NCBI GenBank assembly: GCA_963978905.1
Contig: OZ022256.1
Span: 46,858,001-46,922,000 of the forward strand
From: Trichostrongylus colubriformis
Taxonomy: Eukaryota; Nematoda; Chromadorea; Rhabditida; Trichostrongylidae
Direction: 5' to 3'
DNA: 64,000 bases
This document shows, piece after piece, positions 44,420 to 55,249 of the stretch; the first letter of the stretch is position 1, and every line of letters starts with the position of its first letter. A program made the translations under genes and the position numbers. The notes beneath the pieces are model-generated. The model was not told the origin of the DNA, did no database searches, and worked only from the letters and a program-made list of their open reading frames with translations.

Positions 44420-44830
44420 ACACAATGTTAATGATAGCTCACTAGCTTTATGCTGCATTCATGCCCGGAGACATGGCATATAAATAAGTAGTTTATACAA
44501 TCACATCCTTAGAATGATACCGCTAACCTTAGTTGCTCATCTCCGGTTGTTTTTTTTATCGACTCCTTTAGCACAATCATTCATCCACGAGGGGCACAGA
44601 CAAGCTTATATGCGTTCGCAAGCCGTTATCCAGCCTTGCGTACACATCACGGATTGAATGATTTGGCATTTGTCCTACAAACAAGAAAAATGCATCATAC
44701 GTCACACATCATGACATGGAGCGCAGGAGCAATACTTCCTTCCACATCATCAGGCCACTAATGAAAAGGGTAGGTCATGTGTAACTAGTGGGCGAGGCAT
44801 GTTCTAAGGAAGCTAGCCGGCTAATGGAGG
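44420..44830 (+). other. Conserved segment with TATAAATA and a short frame (unit A)
   Basis: TATAAATA at 44479-44486 is followed by ATG at 44515 (MIPLTLVAHLRLFFLSTPLAQS), which resembles a signal peptide and stops after about 50 codons. Unit B has one more T in the poly-T run, which shifts the frame to a different 82-aa reading (49321-49569). A degraded third copy at the window end stops after MIPLTI. The variation argues against a conserved protein, but the segment itself is conserved. Confidence 0.3.
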
Positions 44831-45749
44831 CATTTTTAGAATCTAGAGCGCGTCTTTTAACAGAAATTCGGCACGCACCGTCTCATGGACCCCTCCTCTT
44901 CCATCTATCTTTCTGACACTTTGATCATACCGTCGAGTCAAACTGTTCGAAGCGTTGAAACCACGTTTACGTATGCACTCCTCCAACTTTTCAAATCGTG
45001 TAGCAGCTGGACTGTGCTACAGCGATCTGGGGAGATGGTTTTCAGGAAGCACTATGTTGATTGTGCTGGTATTAGGAAGAGAAATTCCGATCCAAGTTGG
45101 TTTTTCTTTGGTAGGTCCTGGTACATGTTGCTGAACTCCTCTGAGCGAGTGAATGAATTTGCATTTTTTCTCATCACTGCTAGTCGTTTGCGCACAAATT
45201 CCACTTGCATTTTATTTACATTCTGCAGGCATCACCACTACCCTCTTATTCTTCATCCTCTAAATGCAGAGCGGCAGTTTAAGTTCACAATCATTCCATT
45301 TAGACCGTGGTTTCGATGCTCTTCTTGGATCTGTCCACGAAATGCAGTGGAGCGCATTACATGGCTCCTATTTAGTTCCTAGCTTTTCTATTCTTGTTTT
45401 TTCACCATTTATCTCTGCCCATAGCTTGCATGACTATTGAGCCTTCTCCTTTGTTATCAGAGGATGGGCACATTACCCATGGCCGGCAACGCTTTCGTTT
45501 CGGAATATAATCTTCAATTTTGTTAGGTCATTATTTCTCTTGGACGCCCTTGTACTGGAATATAAGTACTGAGTTTTGTAGGTTCTTATTTCTCTTATTT
45601 TGTCAAGAGTTTGGCCTCAGTGTTTTTTTATTCGAAGGCTCGTAATTTCCTTGATGCATTGGCTCGCATTGGCTGGGTAGCAACCATAGAAATAGCAAAA
45701 CAAAGAAGGGGGAGGTCGTATGGAGGTCTCCTCTTAAAAGGGAGGTCTT

Positions 45750-46690
45750 TCAGGTCATGACGCGCTTTTGGAAAACGGTTTTTTCCATTATACGGGGGTA
45801 CCTACATGAAACATATTGCTGACCCCCATTTTTGCTGAGCGGCCCCACGAATGCCAAAAAGGAGTAACAAAAATTTTTTTCAAAAAGGCGATTTTAACCC
45901 ACTTATTGTAAGACTTATTCCTTGTAGCTTTGATCATGTGCAGATCCAAAGGTGTTCTTCCATTTCATATCCAAAACAAAGTCAAATACGAAAAAAAATA
46001 AAATCTTATCTCCACCATGTACTGAAAGTGTGTAGCGGTTTCATAACGGTTCCCCGATGATTGTAGGGTGCAGCGATCGGATGGCCTACTGGATACGATG
46101 ATGGACTCTCAAACGGACGATTTGCATGGGGTGGTAGTTCAGATGCCGGCCCTGCTGGAGTTTTGCAAATGTTTTTGCCTTCGCTTTTCATCTTCAGATA
46201 TGTCTTGTCTTTATGCCAAATGACTATGATTTTCGTTGACAGCATGCCAAAATGACTATTTACGAATTTTCAGTGATTCTAGTGATCTGACTTTTTTGGG
46301 CACATAAGGGCCCGTAGCGCTCGAAATCCGCGATTTCGCACAAAATGAGTGCCATATTCGTGTTCAGGGGGTTAAACTACCCTTAGGGGCACATTTCTAG
46401 CCAATTCCAAATTTTGACCCTAACTTCGAGAAAGATGTCATGGGTACATGGTGCCCCTTCTTACTAGTAGCGAATAACCAACAAAGTCAATGAAAATCAA
46501 TAGAAATATGCACAGCATGGATGTCTATCACTATAACTTCACCTACCAAGCATCATGCGAGAGAAATAGTCACGATTTCTTGATACTTGATTGGTGAAGG
46601 AACCAACCAGTTATATGATTCTTGTACGTACCCCCATATATGCAAAGAACAGCTTTCAAAAAGCGCGTCATGAGTTGGAAGACCTTCCTC
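45750..46690. mobile_element. TIR element between units A and B, ~0.93 kb
   Basis: Inverted ends: left AGGTCTTTCAGGTCATGACG and GCGCTTTTGGAAAACGG.TTTTTTCCATTATACGGGGGTAC, right the complement of AGGTCTTCCAACTCATGACG with the same GCGCTTTTTGAAAGCTGTT and TATGGGGGTAC continuation, giving about 65 bp of TIR. Flanks CCTCTTA and CCTCGTTA suggest an 8-bp duplication, not fully certain. Inside, 46322-46440 resembles one arm of the palindrome at 62534-62772. Confidence 0.75.
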
Positions 46691-47416
46691 GTTAGGGATG
46701 GGGTCGAATTTTTGAAAAGTTCTCCTTGATGGCACGTTTGACTTTGGCTCCAAGTACTGCTTGATTAGCCTCATTGTCAGAAGACTTGTCTTCGTGTCTG
46801 ACAGCGGAAGAACTGGAGGTGAAAAATTCAAATTTGAGTGCATTATCTGTTGAGTGTGACAGCTTTGAGCAGAAGTTGTTCTTGTTCACTAAGTTTTTTT
46901 TTGTGATTGCCAAAATTATGTTTACCAATTAACAGAAACGTGCTCATAGCTCATTAGTAGCGACAAGACAGTGGCTCATTTCAATCCTAATGAGTTTGTA
47001 TGCTATTTATCCCGCTGGGAAGGTTTAAATAGTGGCGAATGTAGTTGTAGTCGTCGCATTTTACCATGACTCTAACCATAAGCATAAAATTGTAAATTTT
47101 GGCAAATGAAAAACGAGCACATATGAGCTTGGGAAGGGATTGATTGGCTCACGGGTACACGTGAGCAATTCCAAGAGGTATTAGGGAATTTAGCTTTTTG
47201 ATGGGCTTCTAAGATTTTCCTGACTATCTCTTGATCCTGATCCTTTTCGAAGGAATTCGGTTATCAATGCCGTCAGGTACTTTGTGCGGAGAAGATGTAT
47301 CGAAAGGTTTGTTTTTCACTGGCGGCGACAAAATGGTGACGGTTTTGTCGATTCATTGCAGTTTTGGACATTGTGGCTCCCTTATGGTATCTGAAACGCA
47401 GTGGGAGGTAAACCAA

Positions 47417-47730
47417 TTATGAGCGCCAGAGTTGCAGAATTATTTTGCTCCAATTTAACATAGCAATTGCCCGGTTGAATTCAGTGACCGGTATCAGCGG
47501 CTGACCACCAAAATTGCCACTGATAGGAGGGCAACGGGCGACAATCGGCATGGGTGGATAACCGTTGGCATAGTTTTGTATAGTAAAATCCCTGAGGTTT
47601 CCCATAGGTAATCTGACTTGACGTTGGAGGCTCAAAAATACATATATAAGCACCATATATATAAGCACATATGAAATTCCTAGCTCAAGGTGTCAATTCC
47701 ACTTTTCATAAGGGCAGCTGGTTTCATTAT
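47417..47730 (-). pseudogene. Putative membrane protein, broken copy (unit B)
   Basis: The DNA is nearly identical to 41011-41358 in unit A. The start MKPAALMK is followed by a one-base loss (AAAAGTGG for AAAATGTGG) that leads to a stop, and a two-base loss near 47448 shifts the C terminus to SKIILQLWRS. The 5' UTR with its acceptor is intact here (47729-47765), the reverse of the situation in unit A. Confidence 0.75.
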
Positions 47731-48059
47731 GTCCCTTAGGATTGATTCTCTCCTAGTTTTTCACTGTAAGTTAAAAAAGGGTGCTCGACGGTTTGTATCA
47801 CCTACATGTTTGGGTGAATATCATGACAATCTCAAAGGCTCAGCACAAGCGTACCACTAATCGTGTTAAAAAATGCCGAGATTAATGGAGAGTTGGAGAG
47901 TCGGACATGGAGTATACTGAAGCTTGCTTTCTCGTAAGCATGAGAACAAATTCAGTTCGCAAACGTGGAGTCTACAAATTCCGAGGAATTTATTAGAAAT
48001 GCGCAAAGTTGGTTGATTGGGGATTGGAATTGTTGATTATCTGACTCCTCTTTCCTCTT

Positions 48060-48258
48060 CTAGCCGAAACGCAGGAAATTTGGACGATTTGGATCCGGAT
48101 ATTTTGGCAGACCAGCTTCCACGACAGGACTCATCTGCAAGAACCTTCCTATAATTTTGGATTATTATGGTTTGACGGTTTTACTTCCAATTTCCATTTT
48201 TATCCACAGAACATACCAGGAAAGCTGTTAACATCACCAACATGAGCAGAACCTTCAT
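48060..48258 (-). CDS. FMRFamide-like one-peptide precursor (unit B)
   Basis: Identical in layout to the unit A gene, offset by 4810 bases. Exons: 48217-48258 and 48060-48134. The same 82-bp intron, the acceptor upstream of the ATG (start of exon at 48272) and the AATAAA at 47989-47994 are present. I see no base difference in the coding exons, so both loci would make the same 38-aa precursor and the same PNFLRF-amide peptide. The flanking membrane-protein copy is broken but this gene is not, which suggests selection or simply recent duplication. Confidence 0.8.
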
Positions 48259-50180
48259 AGTTTTGAATACTCCTGTAAAAGAAGAATTAGGTGCTCGGAG
48301 CTAGTGGCAAGCGCAAATCTATTTAGGAAAGATGAAGAGAAGGATGAATGACAGTAATCTGCGACCACCGTGAGCAGATCTGTAAAAATTATGCATATGG
48401 AAGGGGATTGCAGTGATTTTGAACGATAGTTTCCAAGGTATCTCTGTCCGATCCCTAATCTGTTACGCACCATATTAGCCATTTACCTAGTTCCCAAAAG
48501 AGTTGATACCCCTTCCTGGTTGGTGTAGTGTAGTCATTTCTTTAGGGCATACCAAGAAGGCTGGTACATTAACCAACACGAGCTTGACCTCCACACTCCT
48601 GAGTACCCCGTGCAACAGAAGAGTTAGCTTCTCTGAGCGAGTGACAAGCGAAAATCTATTAGAAGAAAAGGCTCATTGCATAGCACTGAGTGAAAAAGGC
48701 ATTTGTGAGGAGCTTCATAGAAAAAAATCAACGGTGCATTTTTTGGAGACGGACATCTAATTTTCTCCTTGCTTTTATATTGGCAACGCATCAGTGATAT
48801 GATGCTCGATTAGGATGCTTCACTTTTTTGAATCTCATTTCTAAGCGCATCAAGATGTAAACGCAGGTGCTGACAGCATGTAAATGCCTTTGAATCTCAT
48901 TTCCAATTCCACATCATAGGCATTTGGATTCAGTGAATTCACTGATAGATGGAGCGATGTTATGAAGCAGCTGTCGTGTTTTTTATAATGTATTCATCAT
49001 AAAACACTGCTAGTCTCATTCTTTTCATTCTAACAAGTTGGACAAGGAGAGATGCTACTTCCTCTATTACCACTACAATATTATACCCCTACGTTCGATC
49101 AGAGCCTCAGTAAAGCTCCTATAACGAGTGCAAAATTAAGAAGTATGGTCATTACATTGAGAGTTATCGCAAAGGCGAAGTTCAAGAACCAGTGGCGACT
49201 CTCATACTGACCATTCACATTAGGTAACACAATGTTAATGATAGCTCACTAGCTTTATGCTGCATTCATGCCCGGAGACATGGCATATAAATAAGTAGTT
49301 TATACAATCACATCCTTAGAATGATACCGCTAACCTTAGTTGCTCATCTCCGGTTGTTTTTTTTTATCGACTCCTTTAGCACAATCATTCATCCACGAGG
49401 GGCACAGACAAGCTTATATGCGTTCGCAAGCCGTTATCCAGCCTTGCGTACACATCACGGATTGAATGATTTGGCATTTGTCCTACAAACAAGAAAAATG
49501 CATCATACGTCACACATCATGACATGGAGCGCAGGAGCAATACTTCCTTCCACATCATCAGGCCACTAATGAAAAGGGTAGGTCATGTGTAACTAGTGGG
49601 CGAAGCATGTTCTAAGGAAGCTAGCCGGCTAATGGAGGCATTTTTAGAATCTAGAGCGCGTCTTTTAACAGAAATTCGGCACGCACCGTCTCATGGACCC
49701 CTCCTCTTCCATCTATCTTTCTGACACTTTGATCATACCGTCGAGTCAAAACTGTTCGAAGCGTTGAAACCACGTTTACGTTTGCACTCCTCCAATTTTT
49801 CAAATCGTGTAGCAGTTGGACTGTGCTACAGCGATCTGGGGAGATGGTTTTCAGGAAGCACTATGTTGATTATGCTGGTAGGAGGAAGAGGAATTCCGAT
49901 CCAAATTGAAGTGTTTTTTGGTAGGTCCTGATACATGCAGCTGATCTCTTCTGAGCGAGTGAATGAATTTGCACTTGTTTCTCATCACTATTAGTCGTTT
50001 GCGCACAATTCCACTTGCATTTTATTCACATTCTGCGAGCATCACCACTACCCTCTTATTCTTCATTCTCTAAATGCAGAGCTGCAATTTAAGTTCACAA
50101 TCATTCAATTTAGACCGTGGTTTCGATGCTCTTCTTGGATCTGTCCACGAAATGCAGTGGAGCGCATTACATGGCTCCTA

Positions 50181-51429
50181 TTAAGTTGTCGCAAAATTAA
50201 TTTCGATTTCAAGGTATGTATGAATAAGTAGATTTTTTATCCTGAACTATTCCACTTCAAGGGAAGCCAAGCATTCCATTAGGTAGACTTTTTTTTCTGC
50301 TCTTTAAGAAACTTCTATGAGTGCGCTATAATTGCTCCAGCCGGCTTTTTACAGGGCTGCGTATAATCATGAACCGACGCGACTATCGAGTCATCATGCT
50401 TTACGAATTTAAATTTCGAAACTCCGCAGCGGAGGCAGACCGTAATCTCAGCGGTGTATTTGGGAGGAATTGTCCTTGCGAACGTACAGTGGAGCTCTGG
50501 TTTGAATAATTTGCTTCTGGCGATTTTGATCTCGAAGAGAAGTCGGGTCGCCGCCACAGGTCGTCGCTTAATGATGAAGGTTCAAGGAAAGCCGTCGAAG
50601 CAAACCCGGAGACGAATACTCGTACGTTAGCAGAAGACCCAGGACATTACTCTACAGTGGCCAGACACTTGTTGGAAATCGGCAAGGTGAAGCTGACTGA
50701 TAAGCAGCATCTGGCACGTTTCGACACCTGCTCCAACTCCCTAGTTTGCTATAAAAATGAGCCACTGGTAAACCATATTATAACTGTAGATGAAAAATGG
50801 GTTCTCTATGATAACAGGAAACGAGGATTAGTCTGGATAAGGATGCTAATCAAAAAACTTTTCCTGAACCTGACCTTCACCCTAAAAAGGTTATGATAAC
50901 TGTGTGGTGGTGTTGTAAAGGTGTAATCCATGATCAATTCCTGCAACATGGTCAGCCAGTCACAGCAAAGTCTCACTGCTGTGATCAGGAGCAAATGTAT
51001 AGGAAGTTGTAAAGATTGTGGCCGGCGGTGGTGAATAGAAGAGGGCCGATCCTGTTGCAGGACAACGCAGGCCACACACCTCACAAATCACTCCGCCAAA
51101 ATTGACCCACTTGGGTGTAAAACTTCTCCCTAACCCAGCGTAATCTCCCGACCTCTCCCCCACAGAAAATCACTTTTTCGAGCCCTCAATTCTCATCTGC
51201 TTCAGAAACAATTTACTAATTTAGGCGATGTTGAATGTGCCTTCCTTGAGTTCGTTGACTCTCGTGATAGTAGTGTTCATAATGAAGGCTTAAAATTATT
51301 ACCTTTTTGTCGGCAAAAATGTGTAGATTCTGATAGTTTTTACTTCGATTGATAAACTTGTGTTTAAGATGAGATATAGTAGTTTGAAGTATGCGGTCCG
51401 TTTTCGAAATTAATTTTGCGACAACGTAA
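50181..51429 (+). mobile_element. Mariner element, 1249 bp, with TA duplication
   Basis: The ends are TTAAGTTGTCGCAAAATTAA and the complement of TTACGTTGTCGCAAAATTAA, flanked by TA at 50179-50180 and 51430-51431. The empty site is present in unit A (GGCTCCTATTTAGTTCC near 45361-45377) and in the outer fragment near 31280. Length is typical of mariner. Confidence 0.94.
50366..51340 (+). pseudogene. Mariner transposase, degraded
   Basis: Blocks in order: MNRRDYRVIMLYEFKFRNSA, AEADRNLSGVFG, RTVELWFE (then stop), HLLEIGKVKLTDKQHLARFD, NHIITVDEKWVLYDNRKRG (first catalytic Asp in VDEKW), KKVMITVWW, and a later LLQDNAGHTPHKS block that corresponds to the HDNARPH region with His replaced. Several stops and frameshifts. 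It resembles the cecropia/HsMar-type mariner transposases. No active enzyme. Confidence 0.9.
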
Positions 51430-51839
51430 TATTTGGTTCTTAGCTTTTCTATTCTTGTTTTTTCACCATTTATCTCTGCCCATAGCTTGCATGACTATTA
51501 AGCTTTCTCCTTTGTCATCAGAGGACGGGCACATTACCCATGGCCGGCAACGCTTTCGTTTCGGAATATAATCTTCAATTTTGTTAAGTCATTATTTCTC
51601 TTGGACGCTCTCGTACTGAGTTTTGTAGGTTCTTTTTTCTCTTATTTTGTCAGGAGTTTGGCCTCAGTGTTTTTTTTTTTGTTCGAAGGCTCTTAATTTC
51701 CTTGATGCATTGGCTCGCATTGGCCAGGTAGAAACCATAGAAATAGCAAAACAAAGAAGGGGGAGGTCGTATGGAGGTCTCCTCTTAGGGAGGGGGTCGT
51801 ATTCCTTAAATGTTTTCCTCGACGCCACGTTTGACTCTG

Positions 51840-52615
51840 GCTCCAAGTACTGCTTGATTAGCCTCATTGTCAGAAGATTTTGTCTTCGTGTCTGACAGCG
51901 GAAGAACTGGAGGTTGAAAAATTCAGATTTGAGTGCATTCTGTTGAGTGTGACAGCTTTGAGCAGAAGTTGTTCTTGTCTACCATGTTTTTTTTCTGGTG
52001 ACCAAAATTTTGTTTACCAGTTAACAAAAACGTGCTCATAGCTCATTAGTAGCTACAAGACAGTGGCTCATTTCAAACATCATGGGGTTGTATGCTGCTT
52101 CAACCCGCTAAGAAGGTTCAAATACTGGCGACTGTAGTTGTAGTCGTCGCATTTTACCATGACTCTAATCATAAGCATAAAAATGTAAATTTTGGCAAAT
52201 GAAAAACGAGCACTATATGAGCTTGGGAAGGGATTGGTGGCATCTCAGGTGCACGTAAGGCATTCCAAGAGGTGTTAGGGAATTTATCTTTTTGATGGGC
52301 TTCTAAGATTTTCCTGACTATCTCTTGATCCTGATCGTTTTCGAAGGAATTCAGCTATCAATGCCGTCTGGTACTTCGTGCGGACACTCCACGGGAAGCT
52401 GTGACAAAGGTTTGTTCTGACTGGCGGCAACAAAATGGTGACGATTTTGTCGATTCATTGCAGTTTTGACCATTGTGGATCCCTAATGGTATCTGAAACG
52501 CAGTGGGAAATAGACCCAATTATGAGCGCCAGAGTTGCAGCAATTATTTTGCCCCAATTTGACATAACAATTGCCCGGCCGAATTCAGTGACCAGTATCA
52601 GCGGCTGACCAAAAA
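51840..52615. repeat. Tandem unit C, partial and diverged
   Basis: It follows the hAT-like end at 51839 and matches the start of units A and B (AGTACTGCTTGATTAGCC, CGTGCTCATAGCTCATTAGT, CCTGACTATCTCTTGATCCTG). It diverges more than A and B do from each other and stops at about 52615 within the membrane-protein gene. Confidence 0.8.
52455..52615 (-). pseudogene. Putative membrane protein, 3' fragment (unit C)
   Basis: The minus frame reads GQPLILVTEFGRAIVMSNWG, then KIIAATLALIIG, SISHCVSDTIRDPQWSKLQ and stop. The N-terminal half with the first hydrophobic segment is missing; the sequence upstream of 52615 is unrelated. Confidence 0.65.
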
Positions 52616-52619
52616 TTGT

Positions 52620-53480
52620 CAAACGCGATGACTGAGGGCTGTCGCTCGCTTTAACCGGAAACATTGACTACCCAGGATTACCAGAGGTAGTTCCAGCAGT
52701 GGAGTCAGCGGAAAATCTTCACCTGAAACAGAGCGCGATGTAACGACGATGACGTAATATGTACCTATATTTGCCTTACGTTGTTGATATGGGGCTACCA
52801 ATTCTATCACCCACAGTCAATAGTGAATGACATGATTAAAATTTATTCACGAATGCAACTCAGATACATCCAGATAAAGCAAGAACACTGACAGCATAAA
52901 ATCTTCAGTACATGAGAAATCATAAAATACGAAAATCCTGGTTCTCGTTGACAAGAGTACTGGCGACTGAGTCCAGAGAAGTGACAAAATTTAGAGATAA
53001 TCGTCAAAAAAAGCTTGGAGAGTTATGAGTAGTTTCAAAAACAAGAAAAAAGCTAAAAGGGAGAAGAATGAAAGGAAAGGAGTATTAAGTTGCACTAATA
53101 ACGTGCGATGCGATCTTGTCAGTATTGAAAGTGGAGCGCGAGAAGCAGCCGTCGTGCAACTGCATAGCAAAGTAGAAATGTGACCTAGTCGAAACGGAAT
53201 CTCGTGCCGCTAGTATACCCCAGCCCGAGACATTTGCAGGTTTTTTGCGGGTTTTTATTAACTGTTTGATATTCATATATCGTAATGGTGTTCACCGGGT
53301 GGGCCTATTTAGTTTTCAGCCACAGAAGACATATAGCACATTTGCCATCAATACGCTCTCCCACGTTTACCATGTTTACTTGATAGTTTTGATCAATGGG
53401 CTATCCCCATGGCTCGGATTCGTATGGTGAGAACGAATTATCCCGACTTGCGAAGCGATGCGTACGAGCTAACGTCGTCG
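52620..53480. other. No gene recognised
   Basis: One exon-like stretch on the minus strand (acceptor TGTTTCAG at 52727, EDFPLTPLLELPL, donor CTG/GTAATC) has no partner. Nothing else is supported. Confidence 0.3.
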
Positions 53481-53487
53481 TATGTAA

Positions 53488-53918
53488 TTGAAGGAATCCT
53501 GCACGGAAAAATGAGTTTCTCAGTCACCCGTATATTTATGTTATATTGGCCTAATAAGGGCTGCATGCAGTTTCACGCAAAAAGTGGAAATCCGGCTAAG
53601 ATGCATCTCCCCAATGTGTCGGCCGAGGAGGCGGAGCCGCGGAGTAAGTGCTCGCCCCGTCGTCCGCCGCGTTCGGAGACAAAGCGTGAGGCTATTTACG
53701 TGATCTTTTGCTCCCACGGTCTCCGTCCGCGGTGGACGACCGGCTGACATTTATTCCGAGGCCCCGCCCCCTCGGCCGCCATTTTGAGGAGCTCTATCTT
53801 AGCCGCATTCACACTTTTTCGCGTGAAACTTCGCATGCGGCCCTCATTAGGCAGATACAACATAAACATAGTGGCAACAGAGAAACCCATTTTTTCGTGC
53901 ACGATCCTTCGAGTGCTA
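53488..53918. repeat. Large imperfect palindrome (~430 bp)
   Basis: Two arms of about 210 bp meet near 53703. Matching blocks include GAAAAATGAGTTTCTC against GAAAAAATGGGTTTCTC, GCAGTTTCACGCAAAAAGTG against GAAGTTTCACGCGAAAAAGTG, CGGCTAAGAT and GCGGCCGAGGGGGCGGGGCC-like sequence at the inner part. This explains the mirrored frames 53409-53747 (plus) and 53696-53902 (minus). It is a foldback or MITE-like element. Confidence 0.9.
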
Positions 53919-54090
53919 GGGCATTGCCAAGTTAAAATACGACGCAGAACACGAGAATCTCTTTAAAACAAATTTATCTAGAGAGTTTCTAGCTTGCATG
54001 CATCGCACTGCACGCCGGATTGCGGAGTCGTGCCTTTCCGATACACACCATTGCTACTTTACACATTACAGCAGCGAGAAATGCTCATTA

Positions 54091-54258
54091 GGTGGCGTTC
54101 GTAATCTGCGGTGTCGGCGGAAAGACGTGGTTGCGTGTCTCTGCGTCTGAGCCTATGCCACCTTGCCTCATTGCCTGCGTCGTTTCTGCACCTCTCCTGC
54201 TCCGCTCTGCCTCGCTGCCTGTGCAGGCGGCCTTGAGACGCGGAGTATGAATGTGGCG
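54091..54258. mobile_element. GGCC-related TIR element, 168 bp, diverged
   Basis: The left end GGTGGCGTTCGTAATCTGCG and the complement of the right end (CGCCACATTCATACTCCGCG) match imperfectly. Flanks are TTA and TAA. The inside matches 11240-11340 in reverse (complement frames share RRGAE.TQA.R.GGIG). It is an old relative of the GGCC family. Confidence 0.65.
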
Positions 54259-54573
54259 TAATCGTATAATGCGCCGTGGAGCGACGACGACTATCGGAGT
54301 AAGGGCATTTCGACAGTCATGCACCCCGGATTATATTAAAATGGAGGTTAGAAAGACTAGAAAAGAGCTTTTTACAAAGTGAATAAATCAGCAGGTGGCA
54401 AGCTATAATTTACATGAATTGTTGAGTAACTCACCGAAAGGGTAATGTAACTGTGCTGAAACTAGAGACCAATATTGTAAACCGACGATCAGATGAGTAT
54501 TGATGAGGAAATGAAGGAACTGGCGTCAGTTGACCTCATTTTCTTATAAATAGGATGATTTTTATAATGTGAC

Positions 54574-54948
54574 TTGAAGCCATTCCCTAGAATATACAGC
54601 GATCTTCCAGTCAAAACCGGCAATCCACGAACTGAAGTATTCGTCCCAGTATCGTCCATGTGTATTGACTACCTCCGACGTTCGTACAAGTGGCTAGAAG
54701 ACTTGGAGCCGCCGAAATCGATGTTCGTTGCTACAACAGGTAGACATGAAGTTAAAACGAAAAAGTCGCACTAATTGAAGTTCCCATCAAAATTCCGAAA
54801 AAAATAAGGGAGGGAGGATCAGAGGCTTTCTACAGTAGATGTATGAAAGCGCAAAGTCACTTGATGAAATCCGTCAGCATTGTCAAAAAGCTAGTTGAGG
54901 TGTTTCAAACGGTGGATATGTATCACGTCCGTTTCCGTCTACTGTGAT
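54574..54948 (+). pseudogene. Possible gene fragment of unknown family
   Basis: An acceptor-like CATTCCCTAG precedes an open stretch encoding VFVPVSSMCIDYLRRSYKWL and EDLEPPKSMFVATTG. One base out of frame, the reading continues as NEKVALIEVPIKIPKKI, GGSEAFYSRCMKAQSHLMKS and VKKLVEVFQTVDMYHVRF to a stop. The residue mix looks protein-like, but no family is recognised. It may be a pseudogene or an exon pair I cannot join. Confidence 0.3.
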
Positions 54949-55249
54949 ATTTGTTAGCCGCGATTTTCGCCGCAGCGCGCGATGCGAAGGTTTTTTTTTT
55001 ACAAAAATCGAATTATCAAAAAACAATATCCAACACATAAGTCATGTCATTCAAATCAGTGGGAAAAGTAAGGGAGCTAGAACTTCCGTTGTGGCTTCGA
55101 TCTGAAGCTGTTACGTCCAGCTACAACAATATCGAATCTGGCCAACACGGCAGCAACAAAGCACTCAAAGATTGCAAAGAAACTCCGCTCACTGACATTG
55201 ACGAGGATCTACCAAGAAATGTAGAAAGCGGGTAGCTCAAACTCGTAGT

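Larger units (their letters stand above)
40350..45770. repeat. Tandem unit A (~3.85 kb plus a 1.55-kb hAT insertion)
   Basis: Unit A is nearly identical to unit B (46720-51800). It starts just after a hAT-like end (..GTTTGACTCTG at 40374), continues with AGTACTGCTTGATTAGCC, the membrane-protein gene, the peptide gene, and ends in GGTCGTATGGAGGTCTCCTC. From about 40540 to 45400 only scattered differences from unit B are visible, apart from the hAT element. The duplication is therefore recent. Confidence 0.9.
46720..51800. repeat. Tandem unit B (~3.85 kb plus a 1.25-kb mariner)
   Basis: Second copy of unit A, same orientation, offset by about 4.81 kb in the peptide-gene region. It starts after a hAT-like end at 46747 and ends before another at 51839. 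It lacks the hAT insertion of unit A and carries a mariner instead. Confidence 0.9.

Noticed and set aside
44885..45382. 165-aa plus frame
   Set aside because: In unit B the same DNA has indels that break the frame, and no domain is recognised.
53409..53902. Two overlapping genes on opposite strands with similar products
   Set aside because: They are the two arms of one palindrome read on each strand.
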